A stretch of DNA of 64,000 nucleotides from Nothopassalora personata (Eukaryota; Ascomycota; Dothideomycetes; Mycosphaerellales; Mycosphaerellaceae), in assembly GCA_033816765.1 (NCBI GenBank), contig CM066296.1:1612001-1676000 (forward strand), given 5' to 3'. Below are positions 1-9,055 of this stretch, piece by piece. The notes beneath the pieces are model-generated. The model saw nothing but the letters and a program-made list of their open reading frames with translations, did no database searches and was not told where the DNA came from. Numbering within the stretch: position 1 is the first letter of the stretch; each line of letters starts with the position of its first letter. Both the position numbers and the translations under genes were made by a program.

Positions 1-959
1 TCGGAGGAAGATGAATCGGATGAGTCGGAGTCGTAAGGATTGCTGCGCTCCTTGCGCTCCTTGCTAGGTGCAGACTCCTTTTCAGCCTCCTCAGTAGGCT
101 TCTCAGGATTGTCGGCAGGCTTGTCGCCGCGGCGACGTCGAGACAAAGAGAGTTCACGGGCGGAGCGTTCCTTGGGCTTCTCAGCAGGACGACCGCGCTT
201 GGCGTCCTCAAGGTCCTGCTTGAGTTTCTGAATGGTTTGTTGAAGACCTGCTATATCGGTAGCGGTAGGTGCGGTGTCGTCAGGAACTAGAGAGTCTAGT
301 TCCTTGACTTTGTCCTTAAGCGCGTCGACCTCTTTCTCAGCAGCCTTAGTGTTGTTATACCAGGTGTCGGCTTCCTGCCTCAACTCGTGTTCAGATTTCG
401 CAGTGTGCTGAAGTTCTGTGAAGACCTCCTCGAACTTCTTCTTGTTCAGCTCATTGGCATCGAACAGCGCCGCCCCATCCAGGATGGCTTGGCGGTGATC
501 GGCCTCGAGCTTACGAAGTGCGTACGAGATGGCTTGTGGTTGGCTCTTGACGTGTTCGTGAAGCTGGGTCGCATCGAGTGACTGCAGCTGTTCGAGTGGG
601 ATGCGGTAGGTGCCCGAGCGACCTTGTGTGTCTGTCCAATCAACGGCAAAGTCCTTTCGTGAGGTATCCTTCGTGCCGTCGTCGTTCATGTGGCTATCAA
701 CATCACTCTCGTGTATCAATGCTGCGAGGTTGAATGTGTCTGGGATTTGTGATGCCTCTTCCTCCTCATCCTCGGGAAGTTCATCGAGAATCGCTCGTTC
801 CTGTTCGGCGTATTTGGTGTAGGGATCTATCGCAACGGAGTCATCGGACTGGGTGTGCTGATCGGATCGCGTGAAGAGTTCTGAGTTTCGAGTCAGTCGC
901 GAACGGCGCTCGACACGTTGAGTATCGGCGCCGCCGCCAGGTTGATTTAGTCTGGCCAT
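1..959 (-). CDS. gag-like protein of Ty3/gypsy element E1 (3' end outside window)
   Basis: An open frame of 319 codons runs on the minus strand from an ATG at 959 to the left edge with no stop, so the C-terminus and any zinc knuckle are not visible. The start MARLNQPGGGADTQR lies 160 nt inside the 5' LTR. Visible parts are an acidic stretch (LPEDEEEEAS), a segment resembling element A gag (TFNLAALIHE versus ELNLADLCGH, and QPQAISYALRKLEADHRQ versus HPQAIHKILCDIESDHRR), a predicted coiled coil around residues 140-220, and a basic/serine-rich region near the edge. It is presumably the structural protein of the retroelement particle. Base composition is normal, with CpA and TpG present, in contrast to the RIPed DNA beyond 1326. 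The alternative reading, a host coiled-coil protein, is unlikely given the LTR and primer site immediately upstream. Confidence 0.8.
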   Translation of the reverse strand, partial: MARLNQPGGGADTQRVERRSRLTRNSELFTRSDQHTQSDDSVAIDPYTKYAEQERAILDELPEDEEEEASQIPDTFNLAALIHESDVDSHMNDDGTKDTSRKDFAVDWTDTQGRSGTYRIPLEQLQSLDATQLHEHVKSQPQAISYALRKLEADHRQAILDGAALFDANELNKKKFEEVFTELQHTAKSEHELRQEADTWYNNTKAAEKEVDALKDKVKELDSLVPDDTAPTATDIAGLQQTIQKLKQDLEDAKRGRPAEKPKERSARELSLSRRRRGDKPADNPEKPTEEAEKESAPSKERKERSNPYDSDSSDSSSS

Positions 960-1108
960 GCTGGCCGACGTGCGCCTTTCTGGCGACTCGGGGAAAGAGA
1001 GAGCACTGCGCTATCTTTGCGCTAGTGCGAGTCGGGGATTTCGAGGAGTCGCGATGTCGCGATTTTTTGAGCTGAGCGGCGCTGAATGTGGCAGCGTCCT
1101 TGTTGGCG

Positions 1109-1119
1109 AGCTATCGAAG
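1109..1119 (-). promoter_or_regulatory. self-priming primer-binding site of E1
   Basis: Immediately inside the LTR the minus strand reads CTTCGATAGCT. Nine of these bases (TCGATAGCT) are the exact complement of AGCTATCGA in the LTR itself (plus-strand 1168-1176). No TGG-starting tRNA complement is present. This matches Tf1/sushi-type self-priming, in which the mRNA 5' end folds back to prime reverse transcription. The function is inferred; the complementarity is seen. Confidence 0.65.
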
Positions 1120-1325
1120 TGTCACGAGGCTACAGTGCGAGAGTGCAGGGGTGTAGTATTAACAAAGTCGATAGCTAAAGAGAGAAGTAGGTTCTAAGGT
1201 CGAGGCCTATACTTAAGGGCCGAGGTGTCGCGGGTCGGCTTCGGGCCGGGCTGAGTCATCCTGGTCACGTGCTCTGAGGTCACGTGATCCATCCCAAATC
1301 CTTCACTTGCGGAGCGGCCGTGACA
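1120..1325 (-). repeat. 5' LTR of element E1
   Basis: A 206-bp segment with TGTCAC at one end and GTGACA at the other, in the same style as the LTRs of element A. Read on the minus strand it contains two CACGTG E-boxes, then CTTAAGTATA (TATA-like) about 40 nt upstream of the AGCTATCGA self-primer sequence, which suggests the transcription start. The partner LTR lies outside the window, so the target duplication cannot be checked. RIPed DNA starts directly after it. Confidence 0.75.
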
Positions 1326-2640
1326 ATAGGGTAGCTTATAAACAACCCTAAGATACGACTAAGAATGCCTAGAATAAGACTACTGCCTAGAATAAATCTC
1401 CTTAGGACATTACTAGTAGTATAGGATATAAAGCTACCTGTAAGCGATAGAAGAAAGAGGACATATAATCTTTTAGCATTATTATAGCTAGATTAGACTC
1501 TACCCTAAGGCTAAACTTTAGAGATATAGACAAGTTAGCTAAGGAATTATATAATTTAATTAAGGTAATATATAAGCTAGTTATTGTAATTAATCTATAT
1601 AATACTCTAAAGGCAGTTAGGTATATTAAGTTAGATACTATAAGACCTAATATATTAAAGTACTATAAAGACTTTTAAGCTTAGGTGCACAACTATAAGA
1701 CTACTATAGAGCAATTTCTTAGATCCTCCCTAGTTAATAATAAGTTACTACTTAAATCCTTATTTGTCCTCCTAGATAGCATCTATAGACTATACTTTGT
1801 TAAAGGCCTAAACTATATTAAATAGCTTAGGATATAGAGATATAACAATCCCCTAGAATTAACTACCCTAGAGAGAATATTTATAACTCTTAGGAAGGAG
1901 TAAGTGCCTACTACCTATAAGCCTAGTAATAGCTTTATTAGAGCATTCTTAAGTAAGAATAATAATAAGTAGTATATATAGTACTTATATAAGTATACTA
2001 ACGCAAACTACTATAAGTAGCATCTAGAGAAGAATCCTAGGAATAAGTCTAAGAAGGGTAGAGAGACCCTAAAGGATAGGGTAAAGAAGGTAAAGGGTAG
2101 TAAGTCCCCTAGGAAGAGAATTACTATAGTAATTAATAACTAGTTAGACATATTATCTAATTAAGAGTATAGCTCTAATAGTAATAGCGACTAGAGATAA
2201 CTATATAGGAGGTCTAGAGTAGCTATTATAGTTATATAACTAGTATATATAGGAAGTATAGTAGCTACTATTTTAAACCTAATATTAATAGACAAAGTCT
2301 ATAATATAGGTATGTCCTTCTATATCTATAATAATCTTATAGACCTTTAAAATGTTAGGCTAAGACTTAGGTCTATATACTTCTTATAGGCCGTTAGGTA
2401 AGGATCCCTTATAACTAAAGGAGAATTAGAATAGGTTATAAAGAACTCTCTTAGTTAAGAGACTACCCTCCTCCTTCGTAATATGCTTTACTCTCTAGAG
2501 TTAGATATAATACTAATCTCTTATAAGGACCGTAAGGCTATAAAGGGATATTGTAATATATAGTACGCCTACGATCTTCTAATCGTAGATAAACTAAAGC
2601 TTACTTTCTTCTATAGACGCTATACGCGTCTCCTAGTATA
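1326..2640 (+). pseudogene. RIP-degraded Ty1/copia-type gag/protease remnant
   Basis: The plus strand retains a broken frame with a zinc-knuckle-like stretch near 1995-2040 (YKYTNANYYK, where Cys codons became Tyr), a basic tail and a possible protease region near 2280-2400. Stops are TAG/TAA, and CpA and TpG are depleted, as expected for RIP. The sequence ends at an unclear junction near 2640. The copia assignment is tentative, from the knuckle/protease order only. Confidence 0.4.
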
Positions 2641-3654
2641 CGTATACGCGTTACGTACGGTATACTAAGCCGGGTATAGCCGTATTATATATAAGGGTTA
2701 GCTATAGGCTACCCTTATAACTGCCTCCCCTTCTAGGACGAGCTACCCTTAGCTTACGGCTTTAGGAGGTTTCTATATAAGTAATCTATCTACTTCTCGT
2801 AGATTCCGTTACTATACGACCCGCCTACGGGTCTCGTACGTATCGTTATCGGGGTATAGGTAGGTATAAAGTTATAGTTACCGGGTTAACTAACTCGAGG
2901 GTTTAAGAAGCGTACCCTCTCCCTCCTTTTCCTTCTTTTCCCTTATACTATATTCTCGTAGCGTACTATACCCGTACTACGAGCGATCTACTAGCTCCTC
3001 GCTAGCGACTATCTAGCGACCCGCTAGTACTACTATAGCTTTAGACGAAGCTATCTAAGACTAGCTCCGCTAGGAGGCCCTTATAGGGGGCCTATTAGCA
3101 CTACTAATACTATTACTAGTACTACTAGTATAGATATCTAGCGCGCTCGGCGTACTAGACACGCTAGCGAAGCGTAAGTTTAGCGTACTAGGACCGTAGA
3201 CCCCTAAGTCCTTACTAGCTAGGCGCCTAGGTATAGATATTAAGATATATATACGTTATCTCCTATACTTCGTAACTAGTAAGTATTTGCTACGCTCTTT
3301 GCTTACGATACGCTTACTAATAGTATAGTAGACGAGTAGGATACGTATAATAGTATTACTACCGGCAAGTTACTTAAGAAGTATAGGCGCTATAGAGACA
3401 TTAGGCACCCCTACGTTAGGAATACTAGCGTCGCTATCGCGTAGCTAGTAGCTCGCCTACGCGCCGCTCGCGCTTAGCGTAATAAGCTTATCTAGGGGCT
3501 TAGTAACCCTATTACTAAGTAAGAGTAGGATGCTCTAGACTAGTAGCACGAGGTCTACGCCTAGCTAGGCGAGTAGATCTTAGAGGTAAGTACTACGCCT
3601 CGCTAGCGCTCCCTACGCTTACCGTATACGGCGTACTATCGCTCTCTATATAAA
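2641..3654. other. RIPed sequence, unassigned
   Basis: CpG-containing but nearly CpA/TpG-free DNA with many TAG/TAA. It includes short palindromic CG-rich runs (for example around 2630-2700) and a pyrimidine-rich patch near 2905-2945. No frame, LTR ends or duplication could be recognised. It is probably another degraded transposon. Confidence 0.4.
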
Positions 3655-3824
3655 TTAGCTAACCTCTATTAGGTTTAGTATAACCTAATGATATTACAAG
3701 TTAAGAAGATAAGCTTAATCGGGTTTATTCTCGGGCCGATAGGAAGTCGAGGGAGAGTAATAAAGTAGTAGCTATCTTATCTTATAAAGACTAAGTAGTA
3801 GTAAGGTAGAGGTTAGGTTACGGT
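3655..3824 (+). repeat. subtelomeric repeat copy shared with 28520-28690
   Basis: About 170 bp that match the reverse complement of 28520-28690, for example around AAGATAAGCTTAATC and GAGAGTAATAAAGTAGTAG. Differences are mostly G/A and C/T, as expected from independent RIP of the same original. The two copies lie on opposite sides of the telomere join. Identity unknown; possibly an LTR flank or a subtelomeric repeat. Confidence 0.5.
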
Positions 3825-3919
3825 ATATTCTAAACAGTAATATTAAATAGTAAGTTAAATGTATCGAAACCATAAGGGATTCTTAGCGTTCCTAAATATA
3901 AAGGAGATTCGTAGATCTC
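3825..3919 (+). repeat. terminal-repeat fragment of gypsy family C (target of element A)
   Basis: This stretch matches the start of the C-family terminal repeat at 17530-17640 and the reverse complement of 23930-24025 (shared GCGTTCCTAAATATAAAGGA). It is cut at ATCTC (3915-3919), the 5-bp target site duplicated on insertion of element A, and resumes at 11459. Removing A joins it to the C-family sequence at 11464-13015. Confidence 0.6.
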
Positions 3920-4112
3920 TGTCACAAGCAGGTGCAAGCACGTGGTCGGATAAGGTACAAGTCGAATAGATAGCTATCTAAGAGAGGCGCGGAGAGCGCG
4001 AGATACTTAAGGGAGCGCCAAGCCGATTAGTCAGCGGCTTAGTCAGCGGCGCGCTTGTGGTGCCCACGCACGTGCGCGCGGATCGAGGTGAATGGGCGCC
4101 GGTACGGTGACA
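3920..4112 (-). repeat. 3' LTR of element A
   Basis: 193 bp, TGTCAC...GTGACA, identical to 11266-11458. The last 70 bp of the pol frame are encoded here, because its stop codon lies at 4043-4045 inside the LTR. Confidence 0.93.
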
Positions 4113-7100
4113 CTACCCCCCCCTCTGAGAGTGCGCTCCGGAGCACTCTGTCCTCTCCTATCCATCGTATCCATCATTGCCTTCGCGAACTTCTCGTCGT
4201 CTATCAACTCATCATCCGTCACAGTGTCGACTTCCTCGTCCTCCGCGTAACCATCTATGACGCTACGTAACGCAGGCAGACTTTCGCGGCGACACGGCGC
4301 AGCAGCCTCAGCTACTGTCCGGACGGTGTCTTTCTCGGTGTGTGTACCCAGCTCTTCACACAGGTACCCTGTGCCGTAGTGACTCGCGCCATCCAGGCGG
4401 CTACACACTGCGATCTGATGCGCATCAGCTTCACTGTCGTCATGACTCGCGCCAATCAGCAGATCCACTCCTGTTACTTGGTCTGTTTGTCGAGAAAGAT
4501 CGTCATCGCGACGCGTATCGCTCTCTTTCTCACAAGTCCTGAGTCCAGGTCCCATCGGCATCAGAGCCATCGCTGCTGCATTGAGTGCTGAGTCACGCGC
4601 CAGTCGCATGCCCGTGGCATCCTCATTGGCAACCCAGTCTGCAGGAGGTTGAAAACCAGGTGGTCTGGTTGCTCGAGGATGGTTATGGTGAAAGTCGGCG
4701 ACAGAGGCGGCGGCTGTCTCAATGACCTGGCCCGCAGCTTCATAGGATGGTTCTAGGTATCCAACGTACTTCACCAAGTACTCATAATATGGCTCTTTCA
4801 CACCACCTCTAGGTGTTCTTCCTCTCGGCCATCTCTTCTTGCAATCCAACACCTCCTCCACTTCCCAAAAGTCGGGCTCGGCTGGGTTGGTTTCGTGTTG
4901 TTCGTCGTCCACGATTCGTATCGGTGGAGGCGCAGGTTGTACTTGCCCTTCGACTGGAGGATGAACCGGTGCTAGAAGGTGTGAGTGGAAGCGGTTGTCA
5001 ATATTCATAGTGGGCGGCAGCTCCACTTTATAGGTGTTCCCCGGCAGCACCTCCGTGATCACGTGCGGACCTGACCACTTCACGTCCAACTTCCTAGACG
5101 GTCTCTCCATCTCCCAGTTCTCGGTGCTCACCCATACCTCGTTACCTTCGACGTATCGTGGTGCTGGTGTACGGTTTTGGTTTGCGTATTCGGCTTGGAC
5201 GGCTTGGGCGAGGGCCATTTGCTGTCGTAGGAACTCCTGCATGTCATGCATCTTTCTTGCGAACCTGTCTGCTGACTCCGCGTCGAGTCGTTGCCTGTGT
5301 GGCATAAGTGGCATTGGGAGCTCGAGGTGGAGCTCGGAAAAGCGTGGGTTACGTCCTGTGTTGGCGTAGAACGGTGATACCCCTGTTGTAGCTGATACGG
5401 CGTTGTTAGCAGTAAACTCGGCCAACGGGGCCCAATCCGGCCAGTCATCCTGAGCGTAATTGACGAACATGCGGAGGTACTGTTCCATCACCTTGTTCGT
5501 GTTCTCCGACTGGCCGTCCGTCTCCGGGTGATATGAAGATGAGAGCTTCTGGTTGATGCCTAGGAGGGCACAGATCCTTCGCCAAAAGGCCGATACCCAT
5601 TGCGTGCCGCGATCTGAGACGATGGACTTGGGAAGCCCATGTCTGCTGAACACGTACTTCAAGAACACCAAGGCACAATGTTCGGCGGTCATCGAGAGGA
5701 CAGGAATGATGTGTCTTTCCTTGGTAAGGCGGCATGTGACCGTCATGATGTTCTCGTATGTTCGTCCATCCACCGCACTCTTCCCCTCCGGCAGTTTGAC
5801 GACGAAGTCGACAGCAATGTCTTCCCATGCGCCGAATGGTACAGGCAACGGCTTCAACAGTCCAGGGTACTGGATGTTGGTGCTCTTGTTCGTGTGGCAA
5901 GTGCGACAAGCTCGGACGTATTTCTTGACAAAACGAGCCATGCCTGGCCAAGTATAATTGCGAGCAACGAGTTCGTAAGTCTTTTCATCTCCCATGTGGC
6001 CCGCTGCGGCATGGTCATGGAAAGCTTGCACGATGCGAGTGCGCACCGGCACTTCTCCTTCATCAAGGGCATCTTCTGACTCTGGTGGAACGAACAGGCT
6101 GTATCCGCCATAGATGTTCTTGATGTATATCATTCCCCCAACTGGCACTGCATGACGGTCGTCGATACGATGTTTTCGTAGCAGCGTGCATGGCTCATCG
6201 CGTTCCAGTTGTTGGACGGCCTCCTCTGCCTCTGGCTGCGCATACAATTCTCGGATGGCGGTGGTGAGCGGAGTCACGACGTCGTTGGCGGAGGCGCTAA
6301 GGACTCTCGTGGAGGACAGATTCAGAACCCGGTCTGGCCCAAGCAATATCTGATGTTGTTGCTGATTGCGCGGATCAGTAAGATCGCCAGGCACAGGAAG
6401 GTCCTGTGAGCGCCGTGTGAGACTGTCCGGCTTCGTGCCTTGTACGCCTGGTCGGTACACTATCTTGAAGAAGAATTGGGACAGGAACTCGGCCCACCTA
6501 GCTTGCCTTCGGTTAAGCTGTTTCGTACTCATGAACCATTCAAGGTTCTTGTGATCAGAATACACGAGAGTAGGCTTGTCCTCTGCAGAGTCGGGGTCTG
6601 GCAGATTCTCGTAGTCGTCAGTGCCGTACTCGTTGACGGTTAGCTCCGGGCGCCATTCTTCGAAAGCTTGTACGATCGCCAAAAGCTCCTTGTCATAGAT
6701 GTCGTAATTGCACTGTTGCGGATCCATCTTCTTGGACATGTATGCGATCGGATGAAGTACGCCATTCTCATCTCGTTGAGAAAGGACTGCTGCGGTCACG
6801 TAATCCGAGGCATCTGTTTCGAGAATCGTTTCTCTTCCTGGATAGAAGTGCTTCAGTGTAGGGGCGTCGATGAATGCCTGTTTCAGCGCGTCGAATGCTC
6901 GTTGGCACGACTCTGACCATTCCCATGGTACGTTCTTGCGCGTGAGTTTGGTCATGGGCAAACAGATCTTGCTAAAGTCTTTGATGAACCGCCGATAGAA
7001 GTTGGCAAACCCCGTGAACGACAAAATATCGGTAACGTTGGCGGGAGTAGGCCAGTTCTTCACGCATTCGATCTTGGCTGGATCCATTTTGATGCCTTCG

Positions 7101-9055
7101 TTCGTAATAATCACGCCAAGATATGTGGTCTCATGTCTGAAGAACTCGCACTTGTCGATGTCGAGCTGCAGTCCAGCAGCGTCGAGCTTTCTTAGAACCT
7201 TTAGCACATGTTGGACGTGCTCTTCCCTGGTTTTGCTGAATACAAGTGCATCATCCAGGTAGCATGATACGAAGTCATCCAAGAACTCCCTCAGAGTGTC
7301 GTTAATGAAGGATTGGAATGTTCCTGGCGCATTGCATAATCCAAAGGGCATAACCACGCATTCGAACTGCCCATACCTAGTAGTGAATGCCGTTTTCCAT
7401 TCATCCCCTGCTGCAATGCGGATACGGTTGAATGCTGCAATGACATCCAGCTTAGTGAACCATTGCGCGCCTGCAATGCGGTCTAGCGTTTCCTGAAAGA
7501 GAGGGATTGGGTACCTGCTCTTTGTGGTCAGCGCGTTCAGTGCACGATAGTCGACACAAACGCGGAGTCCTCCGCCTGGTTTCTTTACTATCAGAACAGG
7601 TGCTGCTGCTGGTGACACACTGCGCTGGATGAAGCCTTTTTCGAGCTGGTCATCGACCCATTTTTTAATGACCTCGTTTTCCCGAGCGGAGAAGGAGTAT
7701 GGTCTTCGAAACGGAGGGGTTTGACCGTTCTTCAGTTTGATCTCGTGGTCCACACCTGGTCTCCTTGGTGGCACCTTGTCTGCCTCCTTGCGGCTGAACA
7801 GTCTGGCCATTTCTCGGAATTCAACCGGCAGCAAAGGGGTAGGATCTTGGTCTTTGTCTTTGCCGTTCATGAATCGCTGATAGTCGTCGGCTGACACGGC
7901 AGATGCATTGAGTTGTCGCTGGGTGTAATCACCCGGGGACTTCTCCAATCTGTCCATGTTCTCCTGAGTGTTGGAGTCCACCAACATCGCAGCCGTGCCT
8001 CCTCTTACGGGCTTAGCTCGCATGCCGAATGCCTTCAGCGCACAAGCTGAGAGGGGATCGCGAGCGACTTGTTTGTCAAGGTCTTCTTTCGGATCAAACA
8101 TCCACATCATATGAATTTCACAGCCTTGCCTGCGACTCATTCGCCTAAGCGCCTCTGCCGTGATGGGTTTGATATCGATCTCGGGTTCTTCTGGCATAGG
8201 CTTCGGCGCCTTCTTGGTGTGTCGAGCCGGACGCTTCAGAGTGTCAGGACCATCAGCAGGTAATGGCTTACGGGCGTGGTGTGATGCTTCCAGTTCTTCT
8301 TCAAGGTCTACTGCATGCCGCATGGCTGCCTTCGTGTTGTGTGTCTCCTGAACCACAGCTGGGACGGGTTCATCTTCATCCTCTACGTAAGGTCGTACGT
8401 AGTTAGCGAAGTTGGATCTGGAGGGTTCGAGCACTGGCATTTCGGTCTGCAGGATGCACACCGGCGTGGTTCCTTTGTCGTTGATAGACTGCACGCATAC
8501 GGGTTCAGTGCTCCTCAAGCAGTTGGCGCGGCAATAGGCTGAGAACAGAGTCATGGTTCCTGACGCATAGTGGAACACAGGCTGATGCTCGTCGTGCCAG
8601 GGTCGGCCGAGGACTACATCATATTCCAGTGATGCGCAGTAACCAGACCTTGTCTCCACGTGGTCGCCGATCTGGATCTGTGCCGTTGTTCTGTGAGTGA
8701 TTAGGTCACTAGCAGGTTGGCCGTCTGCTAACATCAGCCCCATGGGGTTGGGCAGTTGTATCATATCAAGGTTATTTCTGCGCGCAAAGTCGATGTCGAA
8801 GTACGTAGAGTTAGCACCATCATCATGAAAGGTTTGAGCAGGGATCTTTCCATTCACTGTGCATGGCATAACCAAATGAGAAGCTATCACTGGATTGTGT
8901 TCATCTACAGAGTGGTTTGCAGCCAGCAGGGAGTGTGCCGATATGCTCAAAACCTTGCCTCTCTCAGGAGGTCCTTGCTCATGTTCATGCTCTTGTACTC
9001 GTGACTCGTGCGGTCCACTGTGTGTTGCGCTCACAGAGTGGACTAGGCGTTTCCC
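4043..9055 (-). CDS. pol: pol polyprotein of element A (protease-RT-RNase H-integrase-chromodomain)
   Basis: The frame is open from above 9157 down to a TAG/TGA-type stop at 4043, and is entered by -1 frameshifting at 9049-9055 (its first in-frame codons have no ATG). Counting from 9157, the order is: retropepsin with DDGA at 112-115; RT with LDVIAAFNRI (570-579) and catalytic YLDD (633-636); RNase H beginning at TDAS (781-784); integrase zinc binding H1049/H1054/C1084/C1087 and catalytic D1117, D1182, E1218 (D-x35-E); and a chromodomain around 1430-1485 (WEVEEVLD...YLVKYVGYLEPSYE). About 210 further residues follow with no recognised domain, and the last 23 codons lie in the LTR. All catalytic residues checked are present, so the enzyme appears functional. 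The length exceeds typical chromovirus pol because of the tail. Confidence 0.93.
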   Translation of the reverse strand, partial: GKRLVHSVSATHSGPHESRVQEHEHEQGPPERGKVLSISAHSLLAANHSVDEHNPVIASHLVMPCTVNGKIPAQTFHDDGANSTYFDIDFARRNNLDMIQLPNPMGLMLADGQPASDLITHRTTAQIQIGDHVETRSGYCASLEYDVVLGRPWHDEHQPVFHYASGTMTLFSAYCRANCLRSTEPVCVQSINDKGTTPVCILQTEMPVLEPSRSNFANYVRPYVEDEDEPVPAVVQETHNTKAAMRHAVDLEEELEASHHARKPLPADGPDTLKRPARHTKKAPKPMPEEPEIDIKPITAEALRRMSRRQGCEIHMMWMFDPKEDLDKQVARDPLSACALKAFGMRAKPVRGGTAAMLVDSNTQENMDRLEKSPGDYTQRQLNASAVSADDYQRFMNGKDKDQDPTPLLPVEFREMARLFSRKEADKVPPRRPGVDHEIKLKNGQTPPFRRPYSFSARENEVIKKWVDDQLEKGFIQRSVSPAAAPVLIVKKPGGGLRVCVDYRALNALTTKSRYPIPLFQETLDRIAGAQWFTKLDVIAAFNRIRIAAGDEWKTAFTTRYGQFECVVMPFGLCNAPGTFQSFINDTLREFLDDFVSCYLDDALVFSKTREEHVQHVLKVLRKLDAAGLQLDIDKCEFFRHETTYLGVIITNEGIKMDPAKIECVKNWPTPANVTDILSFTGFANFYRRFIKDFSKICLPMTKLTRKNVPWEWSESCQRAFDALKQAFIDAPTLKHFYPGRETILETDASDYVTAAVLSQRDENGVLHPIAYMSKKMDPQQCNYDIYDKELLAIVQAFEEWRPELTVNEYGTDDYENLPDPDSAEDKPTLVYSDHKNLEWFMSTKQLNRRQARWAEFLSQFFFKIVYRPGVQGTKPDSLTRRSQDLPVPGDLTDPRNQQQHQILLGPDRVLNLSSTRVLSASANDVVTPLTTAIRELYAQPEAEEAVQQLERDEPCTLLRKHRIDDRHAVPVGGMIYIKNIYGGYSLFVPPESEDALDEGEVPVRTRIVQAFHDHAAAGHMGDEKTYELVARNYTWPGMARFVKKYVRACRTCHTNKSTNIQYPGLLKPLPVPFGAWEDIAVDFVVKLPEGKSAVDGRTYENIMTVTCRLTKERHIIPVLSMTAEHCALVFLKYVFSRHGLPKSIVSDRGTQWVSAFWRRICALLGINQKLSSSYHPETDGQSENTNKVMEQYLRMFVNYAQDDWPDWAPLAEFTANNAVSATTGVSPFYANTGRNPRFSELHLELPMPLMPHRQRLDAESADRFARKMHDMQEFLRQQMALAQAVQAEYANQNRTPAPRYVEGNEVWVSTENWEMERPSRKLDVKWSGPHVITEVLPGNTYKVELPPTMNIDNRFHSHLLAPVHPPVEGQVQPAPPPIRIVDDEQHETNPAEPDFWEVEEVLDCKKRWPRGRTPRGGVKEPYYEYLVKYVGYLEPSYEAAGQVIETAAASVADFHHNHPRATRPPGFQPPADWVANEDATGMRLARDSALNAAAMALMPMGPGLRTCEKESDTRRDDDLSRQTDQVTGVDLLIGASHDDSEADAHQIAVCSRLDGASHYGTGYLCEELGTHTEKDTVRTVAEAAAPCRRESLPALRSVIDGYAEDEEVDTVTDDELIDDEKFAKAMMDTMDRRGQSAPERTLRGGGSVTVPAPIHLDPRARAWAPQARR
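4113..4127 (-). promoter_or_regulatory. polypurine tract of element A
   Basis: On the minus strand GAGGGGGGGGTAG lies directly against the 3' LTR, the position required for plus-strand DNA priming. It is also coding: it contributes the Arg-Gly-Gly-Gly stretch near the pol C-terminus. Confidence 0.8.
9013..9055 (-). promoter_or_regulatory. -1 ribosomal frameshift signal between gag and pol of element A
   Basis: In the gag frame the minus strand reads GCG GGA AAC GCC TAG. The heptamer G_GGA_AAC (9055-9049) fits X_XXY_YYZ exactly. After a 5-nt spacer (GCCTA), 9043-9013 forms a hairpin of GTCCACT-C-TGTG, loop AGCGCAA, CACA-C-AGTGGAC, that is 11 pairs with one mismatch. Pol lies in the -1 frame. 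Slippery site, spacer and stem all match the canonical -1 design. A short loop-downstream pairing (pseudoknot) is possible but not established. Confidence 0.85.
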
